A stretch of DNA of 64,000 nucleotides from Anaerobranca californiensis DSM 14826 (lineage in GTDB: Bacteria > Bacillota > Proteinivoracia > Proteinivoracales > Proteinivoracaceae): positions 248,001 through 312,000 of the forward strand of contig NZ_FRAI01000005.1 of NCBI RefSeq assembly GCF_900142275.1. Reading direction: 5' to 3'. Every line of letters begins with the position of its first letter. The stretch's first letter is position 1. The position numbers and the translations under genes were made by a program. Shown piece after piece: positions 34,438 to 42,739 of the stretch. The notes below the pieces were generated by a model. It had not been told where the DNA came from. It ran no database searches and worked only from the letters and a program-made list of their open reading frames with translations.

Positions 34438-34594
34438 TAGTATTCGCTCCTTCTTTTATTATAATTTTATGAAGGCCAATACTTATAAAATTATATGCTT
34501 ATATGACCAAAAAAATATTCTAGGCTATTTAAATTCGCTATAAATTTTGAAATTCCTGCTAAACATTTTTAGTTTCCTTAAATTTAAAGCATGG

Positions 34595-35620
34595 CTAATG
34601 ACGGTGTTTATGATTACTCTTTAATAAAGCTAATACTAACACACTAATAAATACTATCCCCCAAAAACTACTAGCGTGACTATTTCCCCTGTTCATAGAA
34701 AAGGAAATATTCACTTCAGGAAATAAACATTGGAAAATCACAGCACTAATAATAGATAGAAGTGGCAATAAGATTAAATATAAAATCATTGCCCTCCGAC
34801 CAAAAGCCTTGTTTAACATCAACAACTGACTAATGTTTGTTGCTGGCCCTGTAATCAAAAAAACTATAGCAATTGCTGAAAAAGCCCCTTGATTAATCAA
34901 TGAAGCAATAAAGGGAATTGCTCCCACATTACACACAAACATAATTACCCCTAAAAAAGCAGTTATAATATATGAAAATATCTCTATAGAGCCTAAGATG
35001 TATTTAATAATATCAGCTGGAATAAAAACTGTTAAAATCCCTGCCACAAAAAAACCATAAACCAATGCTGGAGCTAGTTCAACAGCTAAATTATTAAATG
35101 CCCAATTTATGCCGGAAATTAAATTTTCTCTTAACACCCCTATTTCACTATGATGTTGATTAACATTACAACAACCACATTTTTTCTTACCTCCAATATA
35201 TTGAATATCAGGAATAAAAAGATTTGCTAGTACACCTAAAATAATTGCAGAAAATCCTACAGTTAATACATATCCTAAGGTTAATTCAAAACCCAATATC
35301 GATATACTTAAACCTATTGAAGCGGGGTTAACTGCTGGTGCTGCTACCAATAATGCTAAACAAGGGCCTATAGCTACTCCTTTTTTATGTAAAGCAAAGG
35401 AAATAGGAACAATACCGCAACTACATACCGGCAATAAAATACCAATTAAACTTGCCCAAATAATTGGGAAAAAACCTTTTCCCCCTAGATATTTTTGTAA
35501 TAACTTATCGGGAATAAGCTGATGGATTAACCCTGCTATAAACAAACCGATTAAAAACCAAGTCGCTGTCTCTTTTATTAACCCCCAAGTGACTAAGGAC
35601 AGCTGAAAAATTTTATCCAT
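34595..35620 (-). CDS. Metal-efflux-type permease (SO_0444/ArsP, DUF318 family)
   Basis: The 341-residue membrane protein has two repeated halves and the family motif L-L-P-V-C66-S-C68-G-I-V-P in an early helix, followed by A-A-P-A-V-N-P-A. A cytoplasmic loop carries G-G-K-K-K-C-G-C-C-N-V-N-Q-H-H (144-157), a probable metal-binding patch. Members export copper, zinc or organoarsenicals; the loop favours soft metals. No metal regulator adjoins it. The 157 bases between this gene and malQ hold nothing I can identify. Confidence 0.85.
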   Translation of the reverse strand: MDKIFQLSLVTWGLIKETATWFLIGLFIAGLIHQLIPDKLLQKYLGGKGFFPIIWASLIGILLPVCSCGIVPISFALHKKGVAIGPCLALLVAAPAVNPASIGLSISILGFELTLGYVLTVGFSAIILGVLANLFIPDIQYIGGKKKCGCCNVNQHHSEIGVLRENLISGINWAFNNLAVELAPALVYGFFVAGILTVFIPADIIKYILGSIEIFSYIITAFLGVIMFVCNVGAIPFIASLINQGAFSAIAIVFLITGPATNISQLLMLNKAFGRRAMILYLILLPLLSIISAVIFQCLFPEVNISFSMNRGNSHASSFWGIVFISVLVLALLKSNHKHRH

Positions 35621-35684
35621 GATAACTAACCCCTTCTATTTATTTTTAATTAAATTTATTATTAAAACAAAAAATTTAGTACAT

Positions 35685-35713
35685 TTGACATTATTAACTT
35701 TTAAATGTATTAT
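35685..35713 (+). promoter_or_regulatory. Promoter of the ferritin gene
   Basis: TTGACA (35685-35690), 17 bases and TATTAT (35708-35713). No Fur-like or PerR-like box is visible around it. Confidence 0.75.
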
Positions 35714-35742
35714 TAATTTAAAAATAAAGGAGGTTTTTTACA

Positions 35743-36252
35743 ATGTTATCAGAAAGACTTTTAAATGAGTTAAATTTACAATTGAAATATGAAATGGAAT
35801 CTGCCAACTATTATCTGGCAATGGCCGCTTATTGTGATTCCCTAGATCTCCCTGGTTTTGCTAATTTCTTTTTAGTACAAGGGGAAGAAGAAAGATTTCA
35901 TGCAATGAAATTTTATAATTTCATCAATGACTTAGGGGGCAAAGTTACTATTTACGGTTTTGACAATCCTAGAAATGACTTTTCATCATTAGAAGATGTT
36001 TTTCAGTCAGCATTAAAACATGAACAATTTGTCACAAAGAGAATACATACAATTTTAGATCTAGCCAATGAAGAAAAGCATTACCCAACAATCAGCTTTT
36101 TACAATGGTTTGTAGATGAGCAAGTAGAAGAAGAAGCTAGTATGAGTCAGTTATTAAGTAAAGTCAAAAGATTAGGAGAAGATAACCCAGGGATCTACAT
36201 GTTAGATGAGGAACTAGCAAAAAGAACATTTACACCTCCTGCCACTGAATAA
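35743..36252 (+). CDS. ftnA: Non-heme ferritin
   Basis: The 169-residue four-helix protein has the ferroxidase ligands in place: E17 in Y-E-M-E-S-A, E50-E51 and H54 in G-E-E-E-R-F-H-A, and the later E-V-Q-type Glu/Gln residues (D-E-Q-V-E-E-E). It stores iron as a 24-mer shell in the cytoplasm. It has a near-consensus promoter and an AAGGAGG site, and is followed directly by the RNase P RNA gene. Confidence 0.94.
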   Translation: MLSERLLNELNLQLKYEMESANYYLAMAAYCDSLDLPGFANFFLVQGEEERFHAMKFYNFINDLGGKVTIYGFDNPRNDFSSLEDVFQSALKHEQFVTKRIHTILDLANEEKHYPTISFLQWFVDEQVEEEASMSQLLSKVKRLGEDNPGIYMLDEELAKRTFTPPATE

Positions 36253-36270
36253 TTCTTCCAAAAAATTCAA

Positions 36271-36299
36271 TTGACTTTGACTTTAAAAGCTAATATAAT
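36271..36299 (+). promoter_or_regulatory. Promoter of rnpB
   Basis: TTGACT (36271-36276), 17 bases and TATAAT (36294-36299) lie about 25 bases before the start of the RNA. Confidence 0.8.
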
Positions 36300-36322
36300 A
36301 TAATTCCATTAAGAAAAAATAA

Positions 36323-36694
36323 TTTTGAGTAAATGGGATAGTCGCGGATACAATAGCCGAAAGGCAGTATCTGAGGAAAGTCCGAGCTCCATAGGGCAGG
36401 GTGCTGGGTAATACCCAGTGGGGGTGACCCCAAGGAAAGTGCCACAGAAATAAACCGCCTTAAGTTTACCTTAAGGTAAGGGTGGAACGGTGCGGTAAGA
36501 GCGCACCAGCAGTTAGGCGACTAACTGGCTAGGTAAACCCCACCTGGAGCAAGACCAAGTAGGAGGGATATAGGAGTGGCCCGCTCTCCCTCGGGTAAGG
36601 TCGCTTGAGGTGTTAGGCAACTAACATCCTAGATAGATGACTATCACTTTTCCTTTGGAAAAGTACAGAACTCGGCTTACAAGTTTACTCAAAA
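36323..36694 (+). ncRNA. rnpB: RNase P RNA, type A
   Basis: The 5' and 3' ends pair (TTTTGAGTAAAT with GTTTACTCAAAA). Conserved blocks are in order: GAGGAAAGTCCGAGCTCC near 36375, the CACAGAAATAAACCGCC region near 36445, and the 3' ACAGAACTCGGCTTAC near 36665. The overall layout is the ancestral type A form, not the Bacillus type B. It is the catalytic RNA that trims tRNA 5' ends. Confidence 0.95.
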
Positions 36695-36707
36695 TTATCA
36701 TAAAAAT

Positions 36708-36740
36708 AAAGTGGTCTAATTTTACAGACCACTTTTTCTT
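36708..36740. terminator. Terminator between rnpB and the LemA-like gene
   Basis: AAAGTGGTCT pairs with AGACCACTTT over an eight-base loop and is followed by T. It serves the convergent rnpB and LemA-like genes. Confidence 0.88.
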
Positions 36741-37343
36741 TTAATATCCTCTATTTAAATTGTAAAGTGGCACACCTTTTATACCACTAAAAAAAGCAAC
36801 AAGATTATTAGGAAAACTAGATATTTTTTTATTAAAATTTGAAGCTATTTCATTATACTCCCCGCCTGATAAGGCAATTTTTTCATCAACTTCTCTCAAA
36901 CGTTTAAAATCACTAAAATTTTCGACATCAACATTTAAATTATCCTTTAAAAATTGGGTAAATAATAAAAATCCCCCTTCGATGTTTTCCATTTTATATA
37001 TATTTTCTTTATTAAAGACCCCTTTTTCATTTTTTACAATATCTTCAATATCACCTTTAACTATATCATAAATTCTTTTACCTTTATCATCATAGAGTAC
37101 TGAAAGGTCTAAAATCTTTCCTTCTTGATTAATCTGAAAATTAATTTCATTATTCATTGTAACCATCAAACCAGATATGAGATTGTATCTTTCCTGTAAG
37201 TCTTCATCTAAATTAACCCTTGCAATTTCTAACTCCCGCTGTATATCTAAAATAGAATAGTAGACAAACATTAAACTAACACCTAAGCCAACAAAAAGGA
37301 TTAAAACAAAAAAAGGCATTAAGGATAAACCTTTTTTTTCCAT
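36741..37343 (-). CDS. Divergent LemA-like membrane-anchored protein
   Basis: The 200-residue protein has one N-terminal membrane helix (about 9-30), a long helical region, and a C-terminal G-E-Y-N-E-I-A-S-N-F-N-K-K-I-S-S-F-P-N-N-L-V-A that matches the end of the LemA domain. The usual L-K-R-R-D-L-I-P-N-L start is replaced by L-Q-E-R-Y-N-L-I-S-G-L. LemA proteins are widespread with unclear function. It stands alone. Confidence 0.7.
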   Translation of the reverse strand: MEKKGLSLMPFFVLILFVGLGVSLMFVYYSILDIQRELEIARVNLDEDLQERYNLISGLMVTMNNEINFQINQEGKILDLSVLYDDKGKRIYDIVKGDIEDIVKNEKGVFNKENIYKMENIEGGFLLFTQFLKDNLNVDVENFSDFKRLREVDEKIALSGGEYNEIASNFNKKISSFPNNLVAFFSGIKGVPLYNLNRGY

Positions 37344-37392
37344 AGATATTTTTACTCCCCCCTAACATTTACCATTGTAATCCCCAAAACCC

Positions 37393-38499
37393 TTATAAAA
37401 ATATGTATGGACAAGTATTGACTTTAGTCACATAAACTTGAACATCTTCTATTCTATCATTCAGCAATCCCTTTAAGTATTCTAATACTGGAACCTCTGT
37501 ATGGTAATGTCCTGCATCAATTACTGTTAACCCTATATCCATTGCCATTTGGCCTTTATGATAATCTATATCACCTGTAATTAAGCATTGACATCCAGCA
37601 AATTTAGCGGTTTGAATTAAAGAACCTCCACTTCCACCACAAATAGCCACTTTAGATATTTTCTTATCTAGATCCCGTGAGAAAATTTTTACTTGTTGGC
37701 AATTTAATTTCTCTTTTACCCTTTGTGCCAACTCCTTTACTTTTACCTGTTCCTCTAACTGGATAACAGCCCCTAAACCAAAAACCTTCCCTGTATTACT
37801 CAAGGGAATTATATCATAAGCTACTTCTTCATAAGGATGAGCCTTAAGCATTGCTTTAATAACAGAGGACAAAATTGCATTTGGCACTATAGTTTCAAGC
37901 TTAATTTCTTGAACTTTCTCTATCGTCCCTACTTTACCAATATATGGATTGGCACCTTCTAAAGGTTTAAAGGTACCTTCTCCTTCAGTCATAAAGGAAC
38001 AATGGCTATATGCACCGATATGGCCTGCTCCAGCCTTAGATATAGCTAGAAGAAGATCATAAGCATTGTCTTTAGGAACGTAAACGGCTAGTTTTGAAAA
38101 AACCTCTTTTTCTGTAGGTTGTAAAACTGTACCTTTAGGAAATTCCAATTTCTTTCTTAAAGCTTCAGTTACACCTAAATCCACAACATCTAAATTGGTG
38201 TGGGCACAATAAACATTTATATTGTTTTTTATTCCTTTTATGATAAGCCTTCCCTGTTCGATATCTTCCCTAATGTTTTTTAATCCTTTAAAAATAAAGG
38301 GGTGATGGGTAATAATTAACTGACAATTTAAATTAATAGCTTCATCTAGAACATCTGAAGTTAAATCCAAAGCCAATAACACCTTAGAAACATCTGCAGA
38401 ATAGCTACCTATTAACAAACCATTGTTGTCTTCAGGAAGACAAGCTAAATCTTTAGGGGCAATCTCTTCAATTTTTTGGATTATTTCCTGTACCTTCAA
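37393..38499 (-). CDS. yqfO: Nif3-like dinuclear metal-binding protein (YqfO type)
   Basis: The 368-residue protein has the metal ligands of the Nif3/DUF34 fold: T-H-H-P-F-I-F (H-H near residue 64), C-A-H-T-N-L-D, and G-D-I-D-Y-H near the end with H-Y-H-T-E-V. An insert between the halves (about residues 130-235) matches the PII-like insert of Bacillus YqfO. Its biochemical role is not settled. The TTG start at 38499, behind AGGAGGTG, lies inside the end of trmK, so the two are coupled, as in Bacillus. Confidence 0.9.
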   Translation of the reverse strand: MKVQEIIQKIEEIAPKDLACLPEDNNGLLIGSYSADVSKVLLALDLTSDVLDEAINLNCQLIITHHPFIFKGLKNIREDIEQGRLIIKGIKNNINVYCAHTNLDVVDLGVTEALRKKLEFPKGTVLQPTEKEVFSKLAVYVPKDNAYDLLLAISKAGAGHIGAYSHCSFMTEGEGTFKPLEGANPYIGKVGTIEKVQEIKLETIVPNAILSSVIKAMLKAHPYEEVAYDIIPLSNTGKVFGLGAVIQLEEQVKVKELAQRVKEKLNCQQVKIFSRDLDKKISKVAICGGSGGSLIQTAKFAGCQCLITGDIDYHKGQMAMDIGLTVIDAGHYHTEVPVLEYLKGLLNDRIEDVQVYVTKVNTCPYIFL

Positions 38500-39181
38500 T
38501 TTCTTTAAGCACCTCCTTAATTAAATTATTATCAGCTATTAAATTTTCTTTTATATCTGAAGTATTACTTCCCTGATCGAGATAATTTATTATTTTTCTA
38601 TTTTTTTCATATTGTTTTTTAAGATAGTAAACAAAGGAGTCTTCCTTCTTTGCCAACAAAATAGGTCCAAATCTGTATTGTTTATAAGACAAAAAAGAAG
38701 TATTCCTTTTCTTTTTTGCTTTTATAATCTCATAAAATCTTTGACCTTCTTTAGCAATATCTTCATCGATAATTTCCCAGCCATTTTTATCTAAATATTC
38801 CCTTACAGTTAAAACTTCAGTCATAGGCTGAATTATTAAAGTCAACCCTTTGGAAAAATTAGGGGCTTCTTCTAGGATAGATATTATAGTTTCTCCACCC
38901 ATTCCTGCAATTATTGCAGTATCAATATCATCATTTTCCTTTAAAACAGATAAACCACTGCCTAATCTAAATTCCACCATATGTTCTATACCATGTTTTC
39001 TAAATGTATTTTTCGCTGTATTTAATGGCCCTATATTTATATCTGCAGCAATACATTTTTCGATTAAATTATTGCTAATCAAATATAGAGGTATGTATCC
39101 ATGATCTGTACCTACATCAATTACTTTTGATCCTTTATCGATCAATTGAGCTATTTTTTGAAGTCTGGGAGTTAATTTCAT
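38468..39181 (-). CDS. trmK: tRNA (adenine-22-N1)-methyltransferase TrmK
   Basis: The 237-residue protein has the TrmK start M-K-L-T-P-R-L-Q-K-I-A and motif I V-I-D-V-G-T-D-H-G-Y-I-P, then I-A-G-M-G-G-E, the classic TrmK active-site sequence. It methylates A22 of tRNA in the cytoplasm. I choose the ATG at 39181; its AGGAGG site is unusually far (15 bases). A longer in-frame start would add 29 residues not seen in the family. The next gene, yqfO, overlaps it by 32 bases. Confidence 0.93.
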   Translation of the reverse strand: MKLTPRLQKIAQLIDKGSKVIDVGTDHGYIPLYLISNNLIEKCIAADINIGPLNTAKNTFRKHGIEHMVEFRLGSGLSVLKENDDIDTAIIAGMGGETIISILEEAPNFSKGLTLIIQPMTEVLTVREYLDKNGWEIIDEDIAKEGQRFYEIIKAKKKRNTSFLSYKQYRFGPILLAKKEDSFVYYLKKQYEKNRKIINYLDQGSNTSDIKENLIADNNLIKEVLKEIEGTGNNPKN

Positions 39182-39261
39182 AAACGCCGCTAGTAACCTC
39201 CTAAAAAAATTATATATACTATAATAACATATATTTTTGTAAAAAAACAAAGTATATAAAA

Positions 39262-39285
39262 AAAACACACTAATTTGTGTGTTTT
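39262..39285 (-). terminator. Terminator of the three-tRNA operon
   Basis: AAAACACAC pairs with GTGTGTTTT over a six-base loop; the minus strand continues with T. It lies just after tRNA-Glu and over the region before trmK. Confidence 0.82.
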
Positions 39286-39293
39286 ATTCACTG

Positions 39294-39368
39294 TGGTGAC
39301 CCCTAGGGGATTCGAACCCCTGTTACCGCCGTGAAAGGGCGGTGTCTTAACCACTTGACCAAGGGGCC
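39294..39368 (-). tRNA. tRNA-Glu (anticodon TTC)
   Basis: Read on the minus strand: acceptor GGCCCCT pairs with AGGGGTC, the anticodon loop CTTTCAC gives TTC, and the T arm has GGTTCGAATCC. CCA is encoded. It is the last of three tRNAs. Confidence 0.95.
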
Positions 39369-39373
39369 ATGGT

Positions 39374-39450
39374 TGGTGGGCCCACCTGGACTCGAACCAG
39401 GGACCAACCGGTTATGAGCCGGTTGCTCTAACCAACTGAGCTATAGGCCC
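39374..39450 (-). tRNA. tRNA with CAT anticodon (Met, or lysidine-modified Ile2)
   Basis: Acceptor GGGCCTA pairs with TGGGCCC with one mismatch; the anticodon loop is CTCATAA. The CTCATAA loop and stem look more like Ile2 tRNAs, which read AUA after TilS converts C34 to lysidine, than like the TTCATAC loop of elongator Met. CCA is encoded. The identity cannot be settled here. Confidence 0.9.
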
Positions 39451-39455
39451 GAATT

Positions 39456-39532
39456 TGGCTCCCCAGGTAGGACTTGAACCTACGACCTACCGGTTAACAG
39501 CCGGTTGCTCTGACCAACTGAGCTACTGAGGA
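39456..39532 (-). tRNA. tRNA-Asn (anticodon GTT)
   Basis: Acceptor TCCTCAG pairs with CTGGGGA; the anticodon loop CTGTTAA gives GTT; the T arm has GGTTCAAGTCC. CCA is encoded. It is the first tRNA of this operon. Confidence 0.95.
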
Positions 39533-39554
39533 AGGATTTCTAACGACATTTTTT

Positions 39555-39583
39555 ATTATAACTCATTTCATTTATTTAGTCAA
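39555..39583 (-). promoter_or_regulatory. Proximal promoter of the tRNA operon
   Basis: TTGACT (39578-39583), 17 bases and TATAAT (39555-39560), about 22 bases before tRNA-Asn. Confidence 0.8.
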
Positions 39584-39637
39584 TACTTTTTTTATAAATT
39601 TTATTTTTCTTTTTTGTAATTAGCGGCGACAATATTT

Positions 39638-39665
39638 ATTATATTTAATACAAAAAAAATGTCAA
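39638..39665 (-). promoter_or_regulatory. Distal promoter of the tRNA operon
   Basis: TTGACA (39660-39665), 16 bases and TATAAT (39638-39643), about 80 bases upstream of the proximal promoter. Both face the tRNA cluster; tandem strong promoters are typical of stable RNA operons. The rest of the 200 bases before rpoD holds only the rpoD terminator. Confidence 0.72.
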
Positions 39666-39698
39666 TATTTCTTATAATAAATCTTTAAAAAATAAAAC

Positions 39699-39724
39699 AA
39701 ACCTCCATATAATAATGGAGGTTT
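39699..39724 (-). terminator. Terminator after rpoD
   Basis: AAACCTCCAT pairs with ATGGAGGTTT over a six-base loop, followed on the minus strand by a T-rich tract. Confidence 0.85.
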
Positions 39725-39730
39725 AAATTG

Positions 39731-40849
39731 TTATTCTAGATAATCTTTAAGTCTTTTACTTCTACTTGGGTGTCTTAACTTTCTTAAGGCCTTTGCTTCA
39801 ATTTGACGTATTCTCTCCCTAGTTACACCGAAAACTTGACCTACTTCTTCTAAAGTCCTTGGTTTTCCATCATCTAAGCCAAATCTCAACCTAAGAACTT
39901 TTTCTTCTCTATCTGTAAGGGTATCTAAAACTTCCTCCAATTGTTCTTTTAACAATTCAAAAGCTGCAGCATCGGCAGGAGCTTTTGCCTCTTGATCTTC
40001 TATAAAATCTCCTAGATGGCTATCATCTTCCTCGCCAATAGGTGTTTCTAAAGATACAGGCTCTTGGGCAATTTTCATTATTTCCCTAACCCTATCTGGA
40101 GATATCTCCATATGTTTAGCTATTTCTTCATCAGTTGGTTCCCTTCCAAGCTCCTGTACCAATTGTCTGGAAACCCTAATTAACTTATTAATAGTTTCGA
40201 CCATGTGAACAGGTATACGGATAGTACGGGCTTGATCTGCTATAGCTCTAGTTATAGCCTGCCTTATCCACCAAGTTGCATAGGTACTAAACTTATAGCC
40301 TTTTTTATAATCAAACTTTTCAACTGCCTTAATTAAACCTAGATTTCCTTCTTGAATTAGATCTAAAAATAGCATTCCCCTACCAACATATCTCTTGGCA
40401 ATACTAACCACAAGCCTTAGATTTGCTTCAACTAGCCTTTTCTTTGCCTGTTCATCCCCTTTTTCCATTCTTTTTGCCAACTCAATTTCTTCATCGGCAG
40501 AGAGTAATGGAACTCTACCAATTTCCTTTAAATACATCCTTACAGGGTCATTAATACTTATACCTTCTGGCAAAGAAAGATCAAGATCTATGTCGGTAAT
40601 ATCTGGTTCAATATCTGGATCAACACCAGCATCATCAATATCTAATACATCTAAATTATCATCGATAGAATCATCTACTACCTCAATACCCATAGAAATT
40701 ATTTTTTCATAATATTCATCAATTTGATCAGGTGTTAAATCGAACTCGTGGAGGCAATCCATAATATCTTTATAGGTCAGTATTCCCCTACTTTTCCCAC
40801 GTTCTAAAAGTTCTTTTTTTATTTCTGATAGTTTTTTTTCATTTGCCAC
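39731..40849 (-). CDS. rpoD: RNA polymerase principal sigma factor (sigma-70/SigA)
   Basis: The 372-residue protein has region 1.2/2 ([35 protein letters not shown]) and region 4 ([17 protein letters not shown]). Region 1.1 is short, as in Firmicutes SigA. It directs RNA polymerase to vegetative promoters such as the many seen here. The GTG start at 40849 follows GGGGGGAG. A sigma-H-type promoter lies 70-97 bases upstream. Unusually, yqxD and not dnaG precedes it. Confidence 0.97.
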   Translation of the reverse strand: MANEKKLSEIKKELLERGKSRGILTYKDIMDCLHEFDLTPDQIDEYYEKIISMGIEVVDDSIDDNLDVLDIDDAGVDPDIEPDITDIDLDLSLPEGISINDPVRMYLKEIGRVPLLSADEEIELAKRMEKGDEQAKKRLVEANLRLVVSIAKRYVGRGMLFLDLIQEGNLGLIKAVEKFDYKKGYKFSTYATWWIRQAITRAIADQARTIRIPVHMVETINKLIRVSRQLVQELGREPTDEEIAKHMEISPDRVREIMKIAQEPVSLETPIGEEDDSHLGDFIEDQEAKAPADAAAFELLKEQLEEVLDTLTDREEKVLRLRFGLDDGKPRTLEEVGQVFGVTRERIRQIEAKALRKLRHPSRSKRLKDYLE

Positions 40850-40917
40850 TTATACTCCCCCCTTTTCCGAGAGTTAGATTATATAAATAATAGACTAATG
40901 AATTTGACAGATAATAT

Positions 40918-40946
40918 ATATTCGCCATTTTTTTAAAAAACCCTTT
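40918..40946 (-). promoter_or_regulatory. Sigma-H-type promoter upstream of rpoD
   Basis: On the minus strand AAAGGGTTT (40938-40946), 11 bases and GGCGAATAT (40918-40926) match the sigma-H consensus RNAGGAWWW-N11/12-RNNGAATWW with one mismatch. Bacillus sigA also has a sigma-H promoter. Confidence 0.65.
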
Positions 40947-40953
40947 ATTTTTT

Positions 40954-41430
40954 TTATTTTTTTCGACTAAATTCGTCATTATTTTTTTTATTAGTTATTA
41001 AATATAATAAATTTTTAGTAAATTTATCGATATCTTCTTTAGAATATTTTGCTGGTCCTCCCTTTAATAACTTAGCTTGGCGAAGCTTTGCATTCTGATG
41101 GCGAATCAGTAAAAAATTATCTATATTATCATGGGTAAAAATTTCTCCCCTTACCCCTATGGGATTACCTCCCCTTGCTAAAACCATAGATGCTAAACCA
41201 TAATCTCCAGTAATGACAATATCACCTTGTTTAGTGTCATTAACTAATTTAATATCAACACTTTGGTCTTTACAATCTAAAAATACATAATCTTCCTGGG
41301 ATTCAGTTAAATCTGTATAATGGGCTAAAGTGGTATAAATTATTAATGGTATTTTGTATTTTTTTGCAATTTCTCTACAACAACCCTTAACTACTTTAGG
41401 GCAACCATCTCCATCAATTAATATCCTCAT
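40954..41430 (-). CDS. yqxD: YqxD/YaiI family protein (DUF188)
   Basis: The 158-residue protein begins R-I-L-I-D-G-D-G-C-P and has V-I-T-G-D-Y-G-L-A-S, a PIN-like/NYN nuclease fold signature. The family has no proven function. In Bacillus yqxD lies just before dnaG and sigA; here rpoD follows directly. A perfect sigma-H-type promoter lies 34-63 bases upstream. The start ATG is served by AAAGGAA. Confidence 0.88.
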   Translation of the reverse strand: MRILIDGDGCPKVVKGCCREIAKKYKIPLIIYTTLAHYTDLTESQEDYVFLDCKDQSVDIKLVNDTKQGDIVITGDYGLASMVLARGGNPIGVRGEIFTHDNIDNFLLIRHQNAKLRQAKLLKGGPAKYSKEDIDKFTKNLLYLITNKKNNDEFSRKK

Positions 41431-41463
41431 AAAAGTATTCCTTTGATAAATTATTTTAATAAT

Positions 41464-41493
41464 ATATTCGCCTTTGCAATGTAAATTTCCTGC
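41464..41493 (-). promoter_or_regulatory. Sigma-H-type promoter upstream of yqxD
   Basis: On the minus strand GCAGGAAAT (41485-41493), 12 bases and GGCGAATAT (41464-41472) match every position of RNAGGAWWW-N11/12-RNNGAATWW. The -10 element is identical to that of the rpoD site. Confidence 0.75.
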
Positions 41494-41600
41494 AAAAAAA
41501 ATGTTAATTTTTAATTAGGAAAAGAGGCAATTTTCTAGTTTTTCGCTATTTAAACTATATATAGTATTGACTTTTTCTTTTTTTTTATTCTCAAGTGTAT

Positions 41601-42605
41601 TTATAATAAACTCCAAGGCTTAGGGATAAAATGTTCTTTAAAAATATTAACTATATAACGATCAGTCATCCCTGCAATGAAATCACAAATTGTTCTCTCT
41701 AGATTATTTTTTTCAATTTTAATATAAGTCTCAGTAGGTAATTTCCGTGGATTTTTTAAATAAAAATGGTATAATAATGTTATCATTTCTTTTGCTTTAT
41801 ACTCTTGGGTTTTAGCAGGGGAATCAATATATACCCTTTTAAACAAAAAGTTTCTAAGTTCGTCCATTGCTTCTTTAATTTCTGGAGATTGTTTTATTTT
41901 AGGACTATTTTGACTAGAATAGATTAAATCTTTAACTAAAGTTTCAATTCTTTGACTTTTAGTTAAACCCAGTTTAGATATAGGATAATATGGTAAATCA
42001 TTTTCACTGATAATTTTAGCTCTAATAGCATCTTCAATATCGTGATTGATATAAGCTATCCTGTCAGCGATTTTTACTATTTGACCTTCAAGGGTAAATG
42101 GATCAACATCTCCTGTGTGATTTAAAATTCCATCAAGAACCTCTAAAGTTAGGTTTAACCCTGCTCCGCCACCTTCTAATTTCTCCACTACCCTTAAACT
42201 TTGTTGGTTATGTTTAAACCCAAAACTTACCACTGAATTTAGAGCTTCTTCTCCTGCGTGCCCAAAAGGAGTATGACCTAGATCATGACCTAAAGCAATG
42301 GCTTCTGTTAAATCTTCATTTAACCGCAAACCCCGGGCAATAGTCCTTGAAATTTGGGCCACTTCTAATGTATGGGTAAGTCTTGTACGAAAATGGTCAT
42401 TTTCTGGTGAAATAAAGACTTGTGTTTTATGTTTGAGTCTTCTAAAAGCTTTAGAATGGATAATTCTATCCCTATCCCTTTGAAAATCTGTTCTAATACT
42501 ACACTTTTTCTCCCCTTTTTTCCTACCTTTTGTTTCGGAACTAAGGGATGCAAAAGGGCTCAATAATAACCTTTCATTGTTTTCCGTGATTTCCCTAATT
42601 TCCAT
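41601..42605 (-). CDS. dgt: dGTPase-like HD-domain triphosphohydrolase
   Basis: The 334-residue protein has the HD-domain layout of dNTP triphosphohydrolases: R-L-T-H-T-L-E-V-A-Q near residue 75, A-L-G-H-D-L-G-H-T-P-F-G-H-A near 107, and a later D (A-D-R-I-A-Y-I-N-H-D). It cleaves dGTP or other dNTPs to the nucleoside and triphosphate. In Clostridia dgt often stands just before dnaG-rpoD; here 170 bases and yqxD follow. The ATG at 42605 follows AAGAGGTGA. Confidence 0.92.
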   Translation of the reverse strand: MEIREITENNERLLLSPFASLSSETKGRKKGEKKCSIRTDFQRDRDRIIHSKAFRRLKHKTQVFISPENDHFRTRLTHTLEVAQISRTIARGLRLNEDLTEAIALGHDLGHTPFGHAGEEALNSVVSFGFKHNQQSLRVVEKLEGGGAGLNLTLEVLDGILNHTGDVDPFTLEGQIVKIADRIAYINHDIEDAIRAKIISENDLPYYPISKLGLTKSQRIETLVKDLIYSSQNSPKIKQSPEIKEAMDELRNFLFKRVYIDSPAKTQEYKAKEMITLLYHFYLKNPRKLPTETYIKIEKNNLERTICDFIAGMTDRYIVNIFKEHFIPKPWSLL

Positions 42606-42739
42606 ATTAAAATCACCTCTTAGTGGTATATTTCAACAAAATATTTAATAATCCTTTTTCCCATATAACAAAAATTTAAAAAGATTCCTTTAGCACAAAC
42701 TAAATGTTAGACAAATAGTAGTTCAGGAGGTTATAAATT

